A stretch of 64,000 bases of DNA from Actibacterium sp. MT2.3-13A. Lineage in GTDB: Bacteria; Pseudomonadota; Alphaproteobacteria; Rhodobacterales; Rhodobacteraceae. The translations under genes were made by a program, and so were the position numbers. Positions 34,551 through 43,639 of the stretch are shown in pieces; within the stretch, counting starts at the first letter, position 1; the number at the start of each line of letters is the position of its first letter. Where the stretch lies: NCBI RefSeq assembly GCF_018139985.1, contig NZ_JAGSOU010000004.1, forward strand, positions 143,716-207,715, written 5' to 3'. The notes beneath the pieces were generated by a model. The model saw only the letters and a program-made list of their open reading frames with translations, was not told the DNA's origin and searched no databases.

Positions 34551-35471
34551 CTAGGCCACCACGGCGACCTCGGGCGCGGTGTTCTTCAGGATGCCGCAGA
34601 TCAGCGCCGCCAGCGCCCGGAACTCCGCCTCGCGCGCGGTCTGTCGCCGCCAGACCATGCCGATAGTGCGCGACGGCGCGGCGCCCTTGAGGGGGCGGGC
34701 CACCACGATATCCTGATGCGCGACCTCGGATTTCACATAGAGCGCGGGCATCAGGGAAATCCCCATCCCCATCGCCACCATCTGCCGCAGCGTGTCGAGG
34801 CTGGTGCCCTCGTAGTCATGCGACAGCTCGGCCCCGTATTCGTCGCACAGCCCGCGCACCTGTTCATACAGCTTGTGACCGGGTTCGAGCGACAGGATCG
34901 TCTCGCCGCGCAATTGGCCCGGATCGACGCTCGCCCCCGCCGCGAGACGGTGATCGCGGGGCGCCACGACGTGGATGGGCTCGCGGAAAAGCGGCAGGCT
35001 GGCCAGCTCCCCCCGGTTCAGCGGCAAGGGAAAGAACAGCAGGTCCAGCGTTCCGTCCTCGATCCCGCGCAGCAGCATCTGCGGCAGGCCCTCGCGCATG
35101 TAGAGGCCCAGCCGGGGGTGGGTCTCATGCAGGTCGGGCACGATCAGCGGCAGGAAATAGGAGCCCAGCGACTGCACCACGCCGATGCGGATCGTGCCCT
35201 CCAGCATCGCCTGCCCCGATTTGGCCAAGGCGCGGATCTCGTCGATCTCGCGCAGCACCAGACGACCGCGTTCGGCGATCCGGGCGCCGATGGGTGTCAG
35301 CAGCACCCGCGTCCGGCTGCGCTCGACCAGCTGCACGCCGAGTTTCTGCTCCAACTCCTTGAGCTGGGCGCTGAGCGTGGGCTGGGTGACATGGCAAGCC
35401 TCGGCCGCGCGGCGGAAATGCAGGAAATCGGCCACGGCCACGAGATAGCGCAGTTGCTGGAAACTCGGCAT
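34551..35471 (-). CDS. OxyR-like LysR regulator lacking the peroxidatic cysteine
   Basis: The 306-residue product aligns by eye with OxyR throughout: MPSFQQLRYLVAVADFLHFRRAAEACHVTQPTLSAQLKELEQKLG is the DNA-binding part, and SLEPGHKLYEQVRGLCDEYG is the redox region. In OxyR this region reads GHC...GFC with two cysteines. Here the first (peroxidatic) Cys is Lys (about residue 200) and only the second is kept (about 209). It cannot form the classic disulfide. A true OxyR with both cysteines is encoded at 47658. It is divergent from the Mrp operon. An ATAG-N7-CTAC dyad lies in the 120-base intergenic region. The frame is open far upstream but only antisense to mrpA. Confidence 0.9.
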   Translation of the reverse strand: MPSFQQLRYLVAVADFLHFRRAAEACHVTQPTLSAQLKELEQKLGVQLVERSRTRVLLTPIGARIAERGRLVLREIDEIRALAKSGQAMLEGTIRIGVVQSLGSYFLPLIVPDLHETHPRLGLYMREGLPQMLLRGIEDGTLDLLFFPLPLNRGELASLPLFREPIHVVAPRDHRLAAGASVDPGQLRGETILSLEPGHKLYEQVRGLCDEYGAELSHDYEGTSLDTLRQMVAMGMGISLMPALYVKSEVAHQDIVVARPLKGAAPSRTIGMVWRRQTAREAEFRALAALICGILKNTAPEVAVVA

Positions 35472-35485
35472 CGGGCGCCTTTCTG

Positions 35486-35509
35486 ATAGTTTATTTCTAC
35501 CAAAGATAG
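35486..35509. promoter_or_regulatory. OxyR-type dyad between the OxyR-like gene and mrpA
   Basis: ATAGTTTATTTCTAC (35486-35500) fits the OxyR half consensus ATAG-N7-CTAT except for the last base. A second ATAG follows at 35506, with five rather than seven bases between. It is a good candidate for autoregulation and for control of the Mrp operon. Confidence 0.5.
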
Positions 35510-35591
35510 CATTTGTTTCGATTGGAACAATGTCTTGGCCGCGCATACCTCCCTCCTGCGCCACGAGCGCGCGGCAGGACGGGGGACGGGC

Positions 35592-37853
35592 ATGGGGCAG
35601 GCAGGCAGGACGACGCGCGCCGGCAACGGGATCGCGGGAAGGCTGCCCGTGGCGCTGGCCGGCGCGCTGTTCGCGGTCTTTGCCGCGCTCATCCCCCAGA
35701 TCGCGGAGGGGCACATACTGATGCTGGCGCTGGACTGGGTGCCAGCGCTGGGGATCTCGCTGTCGCTGCGGATCGACGGGCTGAGCCTGACCTTCGCGCT
35801 GCTGATCAGCGGGATCGGGACATTGGTGCTGCTTTATTCGAACAGCTATCTCGCCGGCCACCCGCATTACCCGCGCTTCGCGCTGTTCCTGACGGCCTTT
35901 CTGCTGTCGATGCTGGGGCTGGTGCTGGCCGACGACCTGATCGTGCTGTTCGTGTTCTGGGAGCTGACTACCGTCACCTCCTACCTGCTGATCGGCTTTT
36001 CCCATGAAAACGCGACCAGCCGCCGTGCGGCCCTGCAGGCGCTGTTCGTCACCGGCGCGGGCGGGCTGGCCTTTCTCGCCGGGCTGATCCTGCTGGGCGC
36101 CGCGGCGGGCACGTTCGAGATCTCCGCGATCCTGGCGCGCGGCGAGGCGATCCGCGGCCATGCGCTCTACCTGCCGATCCTGGGTCTGATCCTCGCCGGG
36201 GCCTTCACCAAATCGGCGCAGGTGCCGTTCCATTTCTGGCTGCCCAACGCCATGGCGGCGCCGACGCCGGTCAGCGCCTTCCTGCATTCGGCCACGATGG
36301 TCAAGGCGGGCATCTACCTGCTGGCGCGGCTGCACCCGGCGCTGTCGGGCACGGGAACGTGGCTGTGGGCGCTGACGATCGCGGGCGCGGCGACCGCGGT
36401 CTTTGCCAGCGTCATGGCGCTGCGCCAGACCGACCTGAAACTGGCGCTGGCCTATACCACGCTGATGGCGCTGGGCACGCTGACGCTGTTCCTCGGGCAA
36501 AGCTCTGCCTATGCTCTGACCGCCTTCGTCACCTTCCTGATCGTGCATTCGCTCTACAAGGCGGCGCTGTTTCTGGTCGTGGGCTGCGTCGATCACGCCA
36601 CCGGCACGCGCGAGGCGGAGGTGCTGGGCGGCCTCGGCCGTGCGATGCCGGTGACCGCGCTGGCCGCAGCGGTGGCCGCGATGTCGATGGCGGGCTTTCC
36701 GCCCTTCCTCGGCTTCATCGGGAAGGAGCTGAAATATGCCGGCGCGCTGGCCGTGGCCTCCGAGCCCGCGCTGGTCGCAGGCGCCGTGCTGCTGGCCAAC
36801 GCCCTGATGCTGGCCGTGGCCGGGGTGGTCGCCTTCCGCCCGTTCTGGCGGCCCGCCGCTGGCGCGCTGCCCCGCACCCCGCATGAGGCACCCTGGCCGA
36901 TGCTGGCCGGCCCGGTGGTGCTGGCGGCCCTTGGCGCGGTGTTCGGACTGGCTCCGGGCCTGTTGCAGGGTGCGCTGGTGGATCCGGTGGTGGAGGGATT
37001 TCTCGGCACGGAGGCCGAGGCCAAGCAACTGGCGCTCTGGGCCGGGGTGAACCTGCCGCTGATCCTGAGCCTTGCGACCTTCGTGCTCGGCCTGGCCCTT
37101 TATGCCGCGCACCGCCCGCTGCGCGCGGCGCTGATCCGGCTGGATGCGGCGACCCCCGGCATGGATGCGGGCTGGGACGGTTTCATCGACGCTCTGAGGG
37201 CGCTGGCGGCGTGGCAGACGGGGCTGCTGCAATCCGGCGTGCTGCGCCGCTACCTGTTCATCACCTTCGCCACCGTCCTGCTGGGTCTGGGCGGCACCAT
37301 CGTCGCGCGCGGCGTCTGGGCCGCGCCCGAGGGGCTGGCCGGGGTCAGCTGGAAGCAGGCGGCGCTGGTCGCGCTGATCCTGGCGGGCGCGGCGCTGGCC
37401 GTGATCACCCGCTCGCGCATTGCGGCGGTGGCCGGTCTGGGGGTGACAGGCATCGGCGTGGCGCTGGTCTTCATCGTGTTCGGCGCACCGGACGTGGCGA
37501 TCACGCAGCTTCTGGTGGAGACGCTGGTGGTGGTGCTGGTCGCGGTGGCGATGCTGCGGCTGCCGCGCCTCGGTCCGCGGCGGCGCCGGCCCGCCGACGC
37601 GGCGCTGGCGATCGGCGTCGGCGCGGCGGTCAGCGCGACCCTTCTGGCGGTGCTGTTGGCGCCGCTGGACCGCCGCGTGACGGCGTTCTTCGAGGCCACC
37701 AGCTGGCCCGAGGCGCATGGCCGCAACATCGTCAACGTCATCCTCGTGGATTTCCGCGCGCTCGACACTTTCGGCGAGATCGCCGTGGTCCTGATCGCCG
37801 CACTGTCGGCCTACGCGCTGCTGCGCGGCACGGCGGGGAGAGGTGAGAAATGA
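35592..37853 (+). CDS. mrpA: Mrp Na+/H+ antiporter subunit A
   Basis: The 753-residue product is the large MrpA/PhaA/MnhA subunit of the multisubunit cation/proton antiporter, related to NADH dehydrogenase subunit 5 (NuoL). It has many membrane segments. The proton-translocation motifs include FVFWELTTVTSYLLIGFSHENA (key Glu), LAGAFTKSAQVPFHFWLPNAMAAPTPVSAFLHSATMVKAG (key Lys) and FLIVHSLYKAALFLVVG. The C-terminal MrpA-specific part (ITQLLVETLVVVLVAVAMLRLP, VNVILVDFRALDTFGEIAVVLIAAL) is present, so the subunit is full length. The ATG at 35592 follows GGGGACGGG; an in-frame ATG lies 19 codons upstream. It overlaps mrpB by four bases and heads a seven-gene operon. Confidence 0.93.
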   Translation: MGQAGRTTRAGNGIAGRLPVALAGALFAVFAALIPQIAEGHILMLALDWVPALGISLSLRIDGLSLTFALLISGIGTLVLLYSNSYLAGHPHYPRFALFLTAFLLSMLGLVLADDLIVLFVFWELTTVTSYLLIGFSHENATSRRAALQALFVTGAGGLAFLAGLILLGAAAGTFEISAILARGEAIRGHALYLPILGLILAGAFTKSAQVPFHFWLPNAMAAPTPVSAFLHSATMVKAGIYLLARLHPALSGTGTWLWALTIAGAATAVFASVMALRQTDLKLALAYTTLMALGTLTLFLGQSSAYALTAFVTFLIVHSLYKAALFLVVGCVDHATGTREAEVLGGLGRAMPVTALAAAVAAMSMAGFPPFLGFIGKELKYAGALAVASEPALVAGAVLLANALMLAVAGVVAFRPFWRPAAGALPRTPHEAPWPMLAGPVVLAALGAVFGLAPGLLQGALVDPVVEGFLGTEAEAKQLALWAGVNLPLILSLATFVLGLALYAAHRPLRAALIRLDAATPGMDAGWDGFIDALRALAAWQTGLLQSGVLRRYLFITFATVLLGLGGTIVARGVWAAPEGLAGVSWKQAALVALILAGAALAVITRSRIAAVAGLGVTGIGVALVFIVFGAPDVAITQLLVETLVVVLVAVAMLRLPRLGPRRRRPADAALAIGVGAAVSATLLAVLLAPLDRRVTAFFEATSWPEAHGRNIVNVILVDFRALDTFGEIAVVLIAALSAYALLRGTAGRGEK

Positions 37854-38269
37854 ACTCGGTCATCCTGAAGGCGGGCACGAAATACCTGGTCGGGCTGCTG
37901 CTGCTGGTTTCGGTCTTCATGCTGCTGCGCGGCCATAACGCGCCGGGCGGCGGCTTCATCGGCGGGTTGCTCGGGGCCACGGGCTTCGTGCTCTATGCCA
38001 TCGCCTGCGGCACCGCGCAGGCCCGCGCCGCGCTGCGGCTGGCGCCCCGCACCATCGCGGCGGCGGGGCTGGGCGTGGCGCTGGCCAGCGGCGCCATCGC
38101 CGCGCTGGCGGGCGAAGCGTTCTTCACCGGCCAGTGGCTGTTCCTGGGCGCGGGCGAGACCGGAAAGGGCCTGCCGATCTCCAGCGTTCTGCTGTTCGAC
38201 ATCGGCGTCTACCTGGTGGTGTTCGGCGCGATCCTGACCCTCGTTTTCGCACTGGAGGAAGAGACCTGA
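37850..38269 (+). CDS. mrpB: Mrp Na+/H+ antiporter subunit B
   Basis: The 139-residue membrane protein is MrpB/MnhB. Four hydrophobic segments are seen, with the hallmark LLLLVSVFMLLRGHNAPGGGFIGGLLGATGFVLYAIA in the first half. KGLPISSVLLFDIGVYLVVFGAILTLVFALEEET ends it in the usual way. It starts inside the mrpA stop (ATGA overlap) and mrpC begins two bases after its stop, so translation is coupled. In many alphaproteobacteria A and B are fused; here they are separate. Confidence 0.93.
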   Translation: MNSVILKAGTKYLVGLLLLVSVFMLLRGHNAPGGGFIGGLLGATGFVLYAIACGTAQARAALRLAPRTIAAAGLGVALASGAIAALAGEAFFTGQWLFLGAGETGKGLPISSVLLFDIGVYLVVFGAILTLVFALEEET

Positions 38270-38270
38270 G

Positions 38271-38636
38271 ATGGAGGCCCTGCTTGCCCTCACCGTCGGC
38301 GCGCTGGTCGCCGCCGCGATCTACCTGATGCTGGCGCGCAGCCTGCTGCGCTTCCTCTTCGGGCTGGTGCTGATCTCGAACGCGGCGAACCTGCTGATCT
38401 TCACCGCCGGGCGCCTCACCGGCGGCGCGCCGCCGCTGATCGCCGAAGGCGCCGAGGTCCCGGCGGGCGCGGTGGCCAACGCCCTGCCGCAGGCGCTGAT
38501 CCTGACGGCGATCGTGATCGGCTTCGGCCTGTTCGCCTTCGCGCTGGTGCTGGTCCTGCGCGCCCATGCGGCGCTGGGCACGCTGGACAGCGACGAGATG
38601 CGCGTGGCCGAACCCCGGAAAAGGGCAGCCCCATGA
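38271..38636 (+). CDS. mrpC: Mrp Na+/H+ antiporter subunit C
   Basis: The 121-residue product is MrpC/MnhC, a NuoK-like small membrane subunit with three hydrophobic segments. Segments such as IYLMLARSLLRFLFGLVLISNAANLLIFTAGRL and ALPQALILTAIVIGFGLFAFALVLVLR are typical. It overlaps mrpD by four bases. It is expected to associate with MrpD in the proton path. Confidence 0.92.
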   Translation: MEALLALTVGALVAAAIYLMLARSLLRFLFGLVLISNAANLLIFTAGRLTGGAPPLIAEGAEVPAGAVANALPQALILTAIVIGFGLFAFALVLVLRAHAALGTLDSDEMRVAEPRKRAAP

Positions 38637-40132
38637 GCTGGATCCTGTCGCTGCCCCTCATCATCCCCTTTGCCACGGCGATCGCGGCCTTCGCGCTGCG
38701 CGACCGCGCGGCGGGCCGGTGGATCAGCGTCGCAGGCTCGGCCATGCTGCTTGGCACGGCCGCGCTCTTGATGGCGCGGGCGATGCGCCACGGCGTGATC
38801 GCCGCGCAGATGGGCGGCTGGCCCGCGCCCTTCGGCATCACGCTGGTCGCCGACCTGCTGAGCGCGGCGATGGTCGGGATCACCGCCATCATCGCGCTGG
38901 CCGTCTCCATCTACGCGCTGGCCGATATCGGCGGCCGGCTGGAGCGGCTCGGCTATCACGCGCTTTTCAATCTGCTGATCGGCGGGGTGAACGGCGCGTT
39001 CCTGACCGGCGACCTGTTCAACCTCTATGTCTGGTTCGAGGTGATGCTGATCGCCTCCTTCGGGCTGCTGATCCTCGGCGGACGGAAGGAGCAGATCGAC
39101 GGCGGCGTCAAATATGTGACGCTGAACCTGATCTCGACGGTGCTGTTCCTCAGCGGGATCGGGCTGCTTTACGGGATGACCGGGACGCTCAACATGGCCG
39201 ACCTGTCGCGCGCGGTGGAGACGGTCGAGAACCACGGCCTGCTCAGCGTCGTCGCCATGATGTTCATGGTCGCCTTCGGGGTGAAGGCGGCGCTTTTTCC
39301 GCTTTTCTTCTGGCTGCCGGCCGCCTACCACACGCCGGCCTTTTCGGTCTCGGCGGTGTTCGCGGGGCTGCTGACCAAGGTGGGGGTCTATGCGCTGATC
39401 CGCATGTTCACGCTGGTCTTCGACCATGACACCGGCCTTACCCACACGATCCTGCTGTGGGTGGCGGGGCTGACCATGATCACCGGCGTCCTCGGGGCCG
39501 CCGCGCAGAGCGACATCCGCAAGATCCTGTCGTTCCACATCGTCAGCCAGATCGGCTACATGGTGCTGGGACTCGCCCTGCTGAGCCCGCTGGCGCTGGC
39601 GGGGGCGGTGTTTTACCTCATCCACCATATCGCGGTGAAGGCCAATCTGTTCCTGATCGCGGGCGTGGCGCAGCGGCTGACCGGCCACACGGAGCTGGCG
39701 CGCATCGGCGGGCTCTACAAATCCGCGCCGCTGCTGGCCGTCCTGTTCCTGATCCCCGCCTTTTCGTTGGCCGGGTTCCCGCCGCTGTCGGGCTTCTGGG
39801 CGAAATATATCCTCGTGAAGGCCGCGTTGGACATCGAGGGCTGGCTGATCGCGGGCCTCGCGCTGCTGGTCGGGCTGCTGACCATCTATTCGATGACCAA
39901 GATCTGGGCGCAGGCCTTCTGGGCGCCGCACCCCGAGGGCATCGCCCCCGCGCTGTCGCGGATCGCGCCCGGCGCCCGCGCCGCGCTGCTGCTGCCGGTG
40001 GCCGGGCTGGCTGGACTGACCGTTCTGATCGGCCTCATGCCCCAGCCCTTGCTCGCGCTGGCCGAGGCCGCCGCGGCGCAACTGCTCGATCCCACACCCT
40101 ATGTCGCGGCCGTCCTGGGAGGGGCGCCATGA
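38633..40132 (+). CDS. mrpD: Mrp Na+/H+ antiporter subunit D
   Basis: The 499-residue product is MrpD/MnhD, a NuoM/NuoN-like proton-translocating subunit with about 14 membrane segments. LYVWFEVMLIASFGLLILGG carries the conserved Glu. FGVKAALFPLFFWLPAAYHTPAFSVSAVFAGLLTKVGVYALIRMFT carries the conserved Lys residues, and KILSFHIVSQIGYMVLG and FYLIHHIAVKANLFLIAGVAQRLTG are typical. It overlaps mrpC and mrpE by four bases each. Confidence 0.94.
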   Translation: MSWILSLPLIIPFATAIAAFALRDRAAGRWISVAGSAMLLGTAALLMARAMRHGVIAAQMGGWPAPFGITLVADLLSAAMVGITAIIALAVSIYALADIGGRLERLGYHALFNLLIGGVNGAFLTGDLFNLYVWFEVMLIASFGLLILGGRKEQIDGGVKYVTLNLISTVLFLSGIGLLYGMTGTLNMADLSRAVETVENHGLLSVVAMMFMVAFGVKAALFPLFFWLPAAYHTPAFSVSAVFAGLLTKVGVYALIRMFTLVFDHDTGLTHTILLWVAGLTMITGVLGAAAQSDIRKILSFHIVSQIGYMVLGLALLSPLALAGAVFYLIHHIAVKANLFLIAGVAQRLTGHTELARIGGLYKSAPLLAVLFLIPAFSLAGFPPLSGFWAKYILVKAALDIEGWLIAGLALLVGLLTIYSMTKIWAQAFWAPHPEGIAPALSRIAPGARAALLLPVAGLAGLTVLIGLMPQPLLALAEAAAAQLLDPTPYVAAVLGGAP

Positions 40133-40605
40133 ACAGCTTCGCCGCCAATATCCTGCTTGCCGCCTGCTGGGCCGCGCTGACCGGAAGCGCCGCGCCGGGC
40201 GCGCTGGCGACCGGCTTCGCGCTGGGCTTCGCGGTGCTCTGGCTGCTGCGTCCGTTGACCGGCGGCGACGGGCGGTATTTCCGCCGCGTCTATTGCTGGC
40301 TGCGGCTGATCGTGATGTTCCACTACGAATTGCTGGTCTCCAGCCTGACGGTGGCCTGGGACGTGCTGACCCCGCGCCATCGCGCCCGGCCGGCGATCAT
40401 CGACCTGCCGCTGGACGTGACGACCGATGCCGGCATTCTGCTGGTCACGAACCTGATCTCGCTGACGCCCGGCACGCTGAGCCTGGATGTGTCCGAGGAC
40501 CGCAAGACGCTGCGCGTGCACGCAATGTTCGCCGATGATCCGGTGCGGATCCGGCGCCAGCTCAAGACCGGAATGGAAAGATGGGTGAAGGAGGCCGTCG
40601 AATGA
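40129..40605 (+). CDS. mrpE: Mrp Na+/H+ antiporter subunit E
   Basis: The 158-residue product is MrpE/MnhE. Hydrophobic segments lie at the N-terminus (ILLAACWAALTGSAAPGALATGFALGFAVLWLL), then FHYELLVSSLTVAWDVLTP. The cytoplasmic tail has the hallmark LVTNLISLTPGTLSLDVSEDRKTLRVHAM. The ATG overlaps the mrpD stop and its own stop overlaps the mrpF start. It is thought to help assemble the complex. Confidence 0.92.
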   Translation: MNSFAANILLAACWAALTGSAAPGALATGFALGFAVLWLLRPLTGGDGRYFRRVYCWLRLIVMFHYELLVSSLTVAWDVLTPRHRARPAIIDLPLDVTTDAGILLVTNLISLTPGTLSLDVSEDRKTLRVHAMFADDPVRIRRQLKTGMERWVKEAVE

Positions 40606-40910
40606 TGAACGCAACGGAATTCCTGGCGCTGTGCCTGCAAATCGGCTTCGGCCTGATCCTGGCAGCCGTCGCTCTGGCCTTCCTGCGGCTCTTGCGCGGG
40701 CCCAGCCTGCCCGACCGGGTGGTCGCGCTGGACCTGATGACCGTGTCGATCGTGTCGTTCTGCGGCCTCTATGCGATGGCCACGCGAGAGCGGGCCTTCC
40801 TCGACGTGGCGATGTCGCTGGCGCTGGTGGGCTTTCTGGCCACCGTGGCGCTGGCCCGATTCGCCGAACGCCGCCAAGCCGGAAAACCGTCCGGAAAGGA
40901 GGGAACATGA
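40602..40910 (+). CDS. mrpF: Mrp Na+/H+ antiporter subunit F
   Basis: The 102-residue product is MrpF/MnhF, with three hydrophobic segments. FLRLLRGPSLPDRVVALDLMTVSIVSFCGLYAMATRERAFLDVAMSLALVGFLATVALARF is the full family core, including the conserved Asp. The start is placed at the first of two adjacent ATG codons, where it overlaps the mrpE stop; the second would remove one residue. It overlaps mrpG by four bases. Confidence 0.92.
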   Translation: MMNATEFLALCLQIGFGLILAAVALAFLRLLRGPSLPDRVVALDLMTVSIVSFCGLYAMATRERAFLDVAMSLALVGFLATVALARFAERRQAGKPSGKEGT

Positions 40911-41290
40911 CCGAGGTTGTCGCCGGTGTGCTGGTCCTGCTCGGGGGGGTCTCGGCGCTGATCGCAGCGCTGGGGCTGCTGCGCCTGCCGGATGTGCTGA
41001 TCCGCATGCATGCCTCGACCAAGATCGGGACGCTGAGCCCGGGCCTGATCATGGCCGCGACCGCGCTGCATTTCGCCGAAGGCCCGGTGACGCTGCGGGG
41101 CGTGGCGATCATGGCGTTTCTGCTGCTGACCGCCCCGATCGCGAGCCACCTGATCGGCCGCGCGGCCATGCGAAGCGGCGTTCCGCTGTGGCACGGCAAA
41201 GAAGATCCGCACGCGCCCGGACCGCCGGACGGACCGTCCGGCCCCGGCCCGGCGCTGCCGGGCGGAGGCCGGCCGTCACCGTCGGCCTAG
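40907..41290 (+). CDS. mrpG: Mrp Na+/H+ antiporter subunit G
   Basis: The 127-residue product is MrpG/MnhG. Three hydrophobic segments and LRLPDVLIRMHASTKIGTLSPGLIMAATALHF identify the family. The C-terminus is extended with a Gly/Pro-rich tail (EDPHAPGPPDGPSGPGPALPGG) not typical of the family and of no known role. A GGAGGGAA ribosome-binding site precedes the ATG. It ends the operon, with a four-base stop overlap with the convergent DEAD-box gene. Confidence 0.92.
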   Translation: MTEVVAGVLVLLGGVSALIAALGLLRLPDVLIRMHASTKIGTLSPGLIMAATALHFAEGPVTLRGVAIMAFLLLTAPIASHLIGRAAMRSGVPLWHGKEDPHAPGPPDGPSGPGPALPGGGRPSPSA

Positions 41291-43404
41291 CGCTTTTGCC
41301 TCCGGGGCGGCGTGTTGCCGCCGTCGGGCCCGGACCTGCGCTTGCCGCCCTTCGGCGCGCCGGGTTTCGCCTTCTCCGGCTTGCCCGGCCGCGCGACCCG
41401 CTTGGAGCTGTCCGCCGCGCCGGGGCGCGTTGTCGCGGGTTTGCCGGCGGGCTTGCCCGCGCCGAATTTCCCCGCCCCGCCCTTGCGGGGCTTCGCCGCG
41501 TCGGGCTTCCCGGCGGAGCGCTCCGCGCGCGTGCGCTCCGGCTTGGCCGTTTCCGCCGCGCCGGGTTTGCCGCGCTTGGGCGCTGCGGGGGCCTCGGACC
41601 ATTGCCTTTTCTCAGGCCGGTCCGGTTTCTGGTGGCGCGGCTTGCCCGCGGACGGGCCGGTGCCGGTCCGAGGCCGCTCGGCGGTGGCGTCGGGTGTCAC
41701 CGGCGGGCGCGGCTTCGTGGCCGCGACCGGCGGGCACGGCTCCGGCTCCGGCGCGCGCCGGTCCCGATCGGCGTGGACGGGGCGCGCGCCCGGTTTCCGG
41801 GGCGCGGATGTGCGCGGGGGTGGGGCCATGTCCGGCGCCCCGTCGAGTTGCCGCACGGTGACGCCCTCTTCGAGCGCGCCGCCCTCACCCAGAGATGCGA
41901 GGAACCCCGAAACACTGTCTTGCGAAAGCTCGACATAGGTTTCCGAGGACTGCACCCGGATCGCGCCAATCGCGTCCTTGTGCAGATTGCCCGCCCGGCA
42001 CAGCAGCGGCAGCAGCCAGCGCGCCTCCGCCCGGTCGTTGCGGCCGACCGACAGGGCAAACCAGACGCTGGGGCCGAAGGGCTTGCGCTCCTTCGGTGCG
42101 GGCTGCGCATCAGGCGGGCTGAGATCCTCGGGCGCGGATTGGCGGGCGCGGTAGAGGCGCAGATAGGCCGCGGCGATTTTTTCCGGCGAATGCAGGTCGA
42201 GAAGCTTCGCGGCGAAGGCCTGCTGTTCCTCGGTCGTCTCCTCGTCCCAGACCGGATCGGCGAGCAGCCGCTCCTCGTCGCGGCGCAGGATTTCTTCGGC
42301 CGTGGGCGCGGTCATCCACTCGGCCTCGATCTTGGCGAATTTCAGCAGGCGCTCGGCCTTCTTGGCGATCTTGGGCGTGATGATCAGGGCGGAGATGCCC
42401 TTGCGCCCCGCGCGGCCGGTCCGGCCCGAGCGGTGCAGAAGCCCCTCCGCGTTCGTGGGCAGATCGGCGTGGATCACCAGCTCCAGGTTGGGCAGGTCGA
42501 TGCCGCGGGCGGCGACATCGGTCGCCACGCAAACCCGGGCGCGGCCGTCGCGCATGGCCTGCAGGGCATGGGTGCGTTCGCTCTGGCTCAACTCGCCCGA
42601 CAGGCTGACCACGGCGAAGCCGCGGTTCGCGAAACGCGCCGTCAGCCGGTTTACCGCCGCGCGGGTGTTGGCAAAGACGATGGCGTTCTGCGCCTCGTGG
42701 TAGCGCAGCACGTTGATGATGGCATTTTCGGCGTCGTTCTGCGCGACGCGCAACGCCTGATAGGCGATGTCGGCATGCTGGCTGGCGCCGCTCAGCGTCG
42801 TCACGCGCACCGCGTCGCGCTGATACTGCTTGGCCAGCGTCGCGATCATCGGCGGCACCGTGGCCGAGAACAGCAGCGTGCGCCGTTCGGCGGGCGCCTC
42901 GCCCAGCATGAACTCCAGATCCTCGCGGAACCCGAGATCGAGCATCTCGTCCGCCTCGTCCAGAACGATGGCGCGCAGGCTGCTCAGGTCGAGCGAGCCG
43001 CGCTGGATATGGTCGCGCAGACGGCCCGGCGTGCCCACGACGATATGCGCCCCGCGCTCCAGCGCGCGGCGTTCTTCGCGCATGTCCATGCCGCCGACAC
43101 AGGAGGTCACCCGCGCCCCGGCCCTGGCGTAAAGCCAGCCCAGTTCGCGCATCACCTGGAACGCCAGTTCGCGCGTCGGCGCGACGACCAGGGCCAGCGG
43201 CGCCGCCGCCGGGCCCAGATGCTCGTCGTCGCCCAGCAGGGTGTGCGCGATGGCCAGGCCGAAACCGACGGTCTTGCCCGAGCCGGTCTGCGCCGAGACC
43301 AGAAGGTCGGCGTCCTGAAGCTCGGGGGCGGTGACCGCCTCCTGAACGGCGGTCAGCGTGTCATACCCGCGCTCCGCGAGGGCATCGGAAAGTGTCTTGA
43401 TCAT
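41287..43404 (-). CDS. deaD: DEAD-box RNA helicase with DbpA-like RNA-binding domain and basic tail
   Basis: The 705-residue product is a DEAD-box ATP-dependent RNA helicase. SAQTGSGKTVGFGLA is motif I (about 37-51), PTRELAFQV motif Ia, TPGRL motif Ib, VLDEADEML motif II, LLFSATVPP motif III, and ATDVAARGIDLPNLELVIHADLP with HRSGRTGRAGRKG motifs V and VI. A DbpA-type RNA-binding domain follows (PFGPSVWFALSVGRNDRAEARWLLPLLCRAGNLHKDAIGAIRVQ). About 150 C-terminal residues are low-complexity Lys/Arg/Pro/Gly/Ala, probably disordered and RNA-binding. It resembles DeaD/CsdA, with roles in ribosome assembly and cold adaptation. The 235-base gap upstream, to 43640, shows no recognised feature. Confidence 0.92.
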   Translation of the reverse strand: MIKTLSDALAERGYDTLTAVQEAVTAPELQDADLLVSAQTGSGKTVGFGLAIAHTLLGDDEHLGPAAAPLALVVAPTRELAFQVMRELGWLYARAGARVTSCVGGMDMREERRALERGAHIVVGTPGRLRDHIQRGSLDLSSLRAIVLDEADEMLDLGFREDLEFMLGEAPAERRTLLFSATVPPMIATLAKQYQRDAVRVTTLSGASQHADIAYQALRVAQNDAENAIINVLRYHEAQNAIVFANTRAAVNRLTARFANRGFAVVSLSGELSQSERTHALQAMRDGRARVCVATDVAARGIDLPNLELVIHADLPTNAEGLLHRSGRTGRAGRKGISALIITPKIAKKAERLLKFAKIEAEWMTAPTAEEILRRDEERLLADPVWDEETTEEQQAFAAKLLDLHSPEKIAAAYLRLYRARQSAPEDLSPPDAQPAPKERKPFGPSVWFALSVGRNDRAEARWLLPLLCRAGNLHKDAIGAIRVQSSETYVELSQDSVSGFLASLGEGGALEEGVTVRQLDGAPDMAPPPRTSAPRKPGARPVHADRDRRAPEPEPCPPVAATKPRPPVTPDATAERPRTGTGPSAGKPRHQKPDRPEKRQWSEAPAAPKRGKPGAAETAKPERTRAERSAGKPDAAKPRKGGAGKFGAGKPAGKPATTRPGAADSSKRVARPGKPEKAKPGAPKGGKRRSGPDGGNTPPRRQKR

Positions 43405-43639
43405 GGGAAGGTCTATCCGTGGGGTCCCGGCGCGGCGCGCGTGCGCCTCGTGTCTGCGGGGGGAGGCTGCAGAAAGACGATCCCATAACGCCAGTTGGCC
43501 CGAATGTATATGGCCAAAGCGTCGCGGAGGCGTCGGCGCAGCGCAGGGCCGGCACGCGCCAGGCGATCGGGGGCCGCCCGGTCCGGGCCGTGCCGCCCCG
43601 GCTGCGCGGACGTTACCCCCCGCCCGCCTTCGAAGGCCC

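Noticed and set aside
34551..37718. A very long minus-strand open frame (over 1,000 codons) opposite the mrpA gene
   Set aside because: The upstream two-thirds are Arg/Gln/Gly/His-rich with no family likeness and lie antisense to a clear Mrp subunit; only the LysR part is real. High G+C leaves few stop codons.
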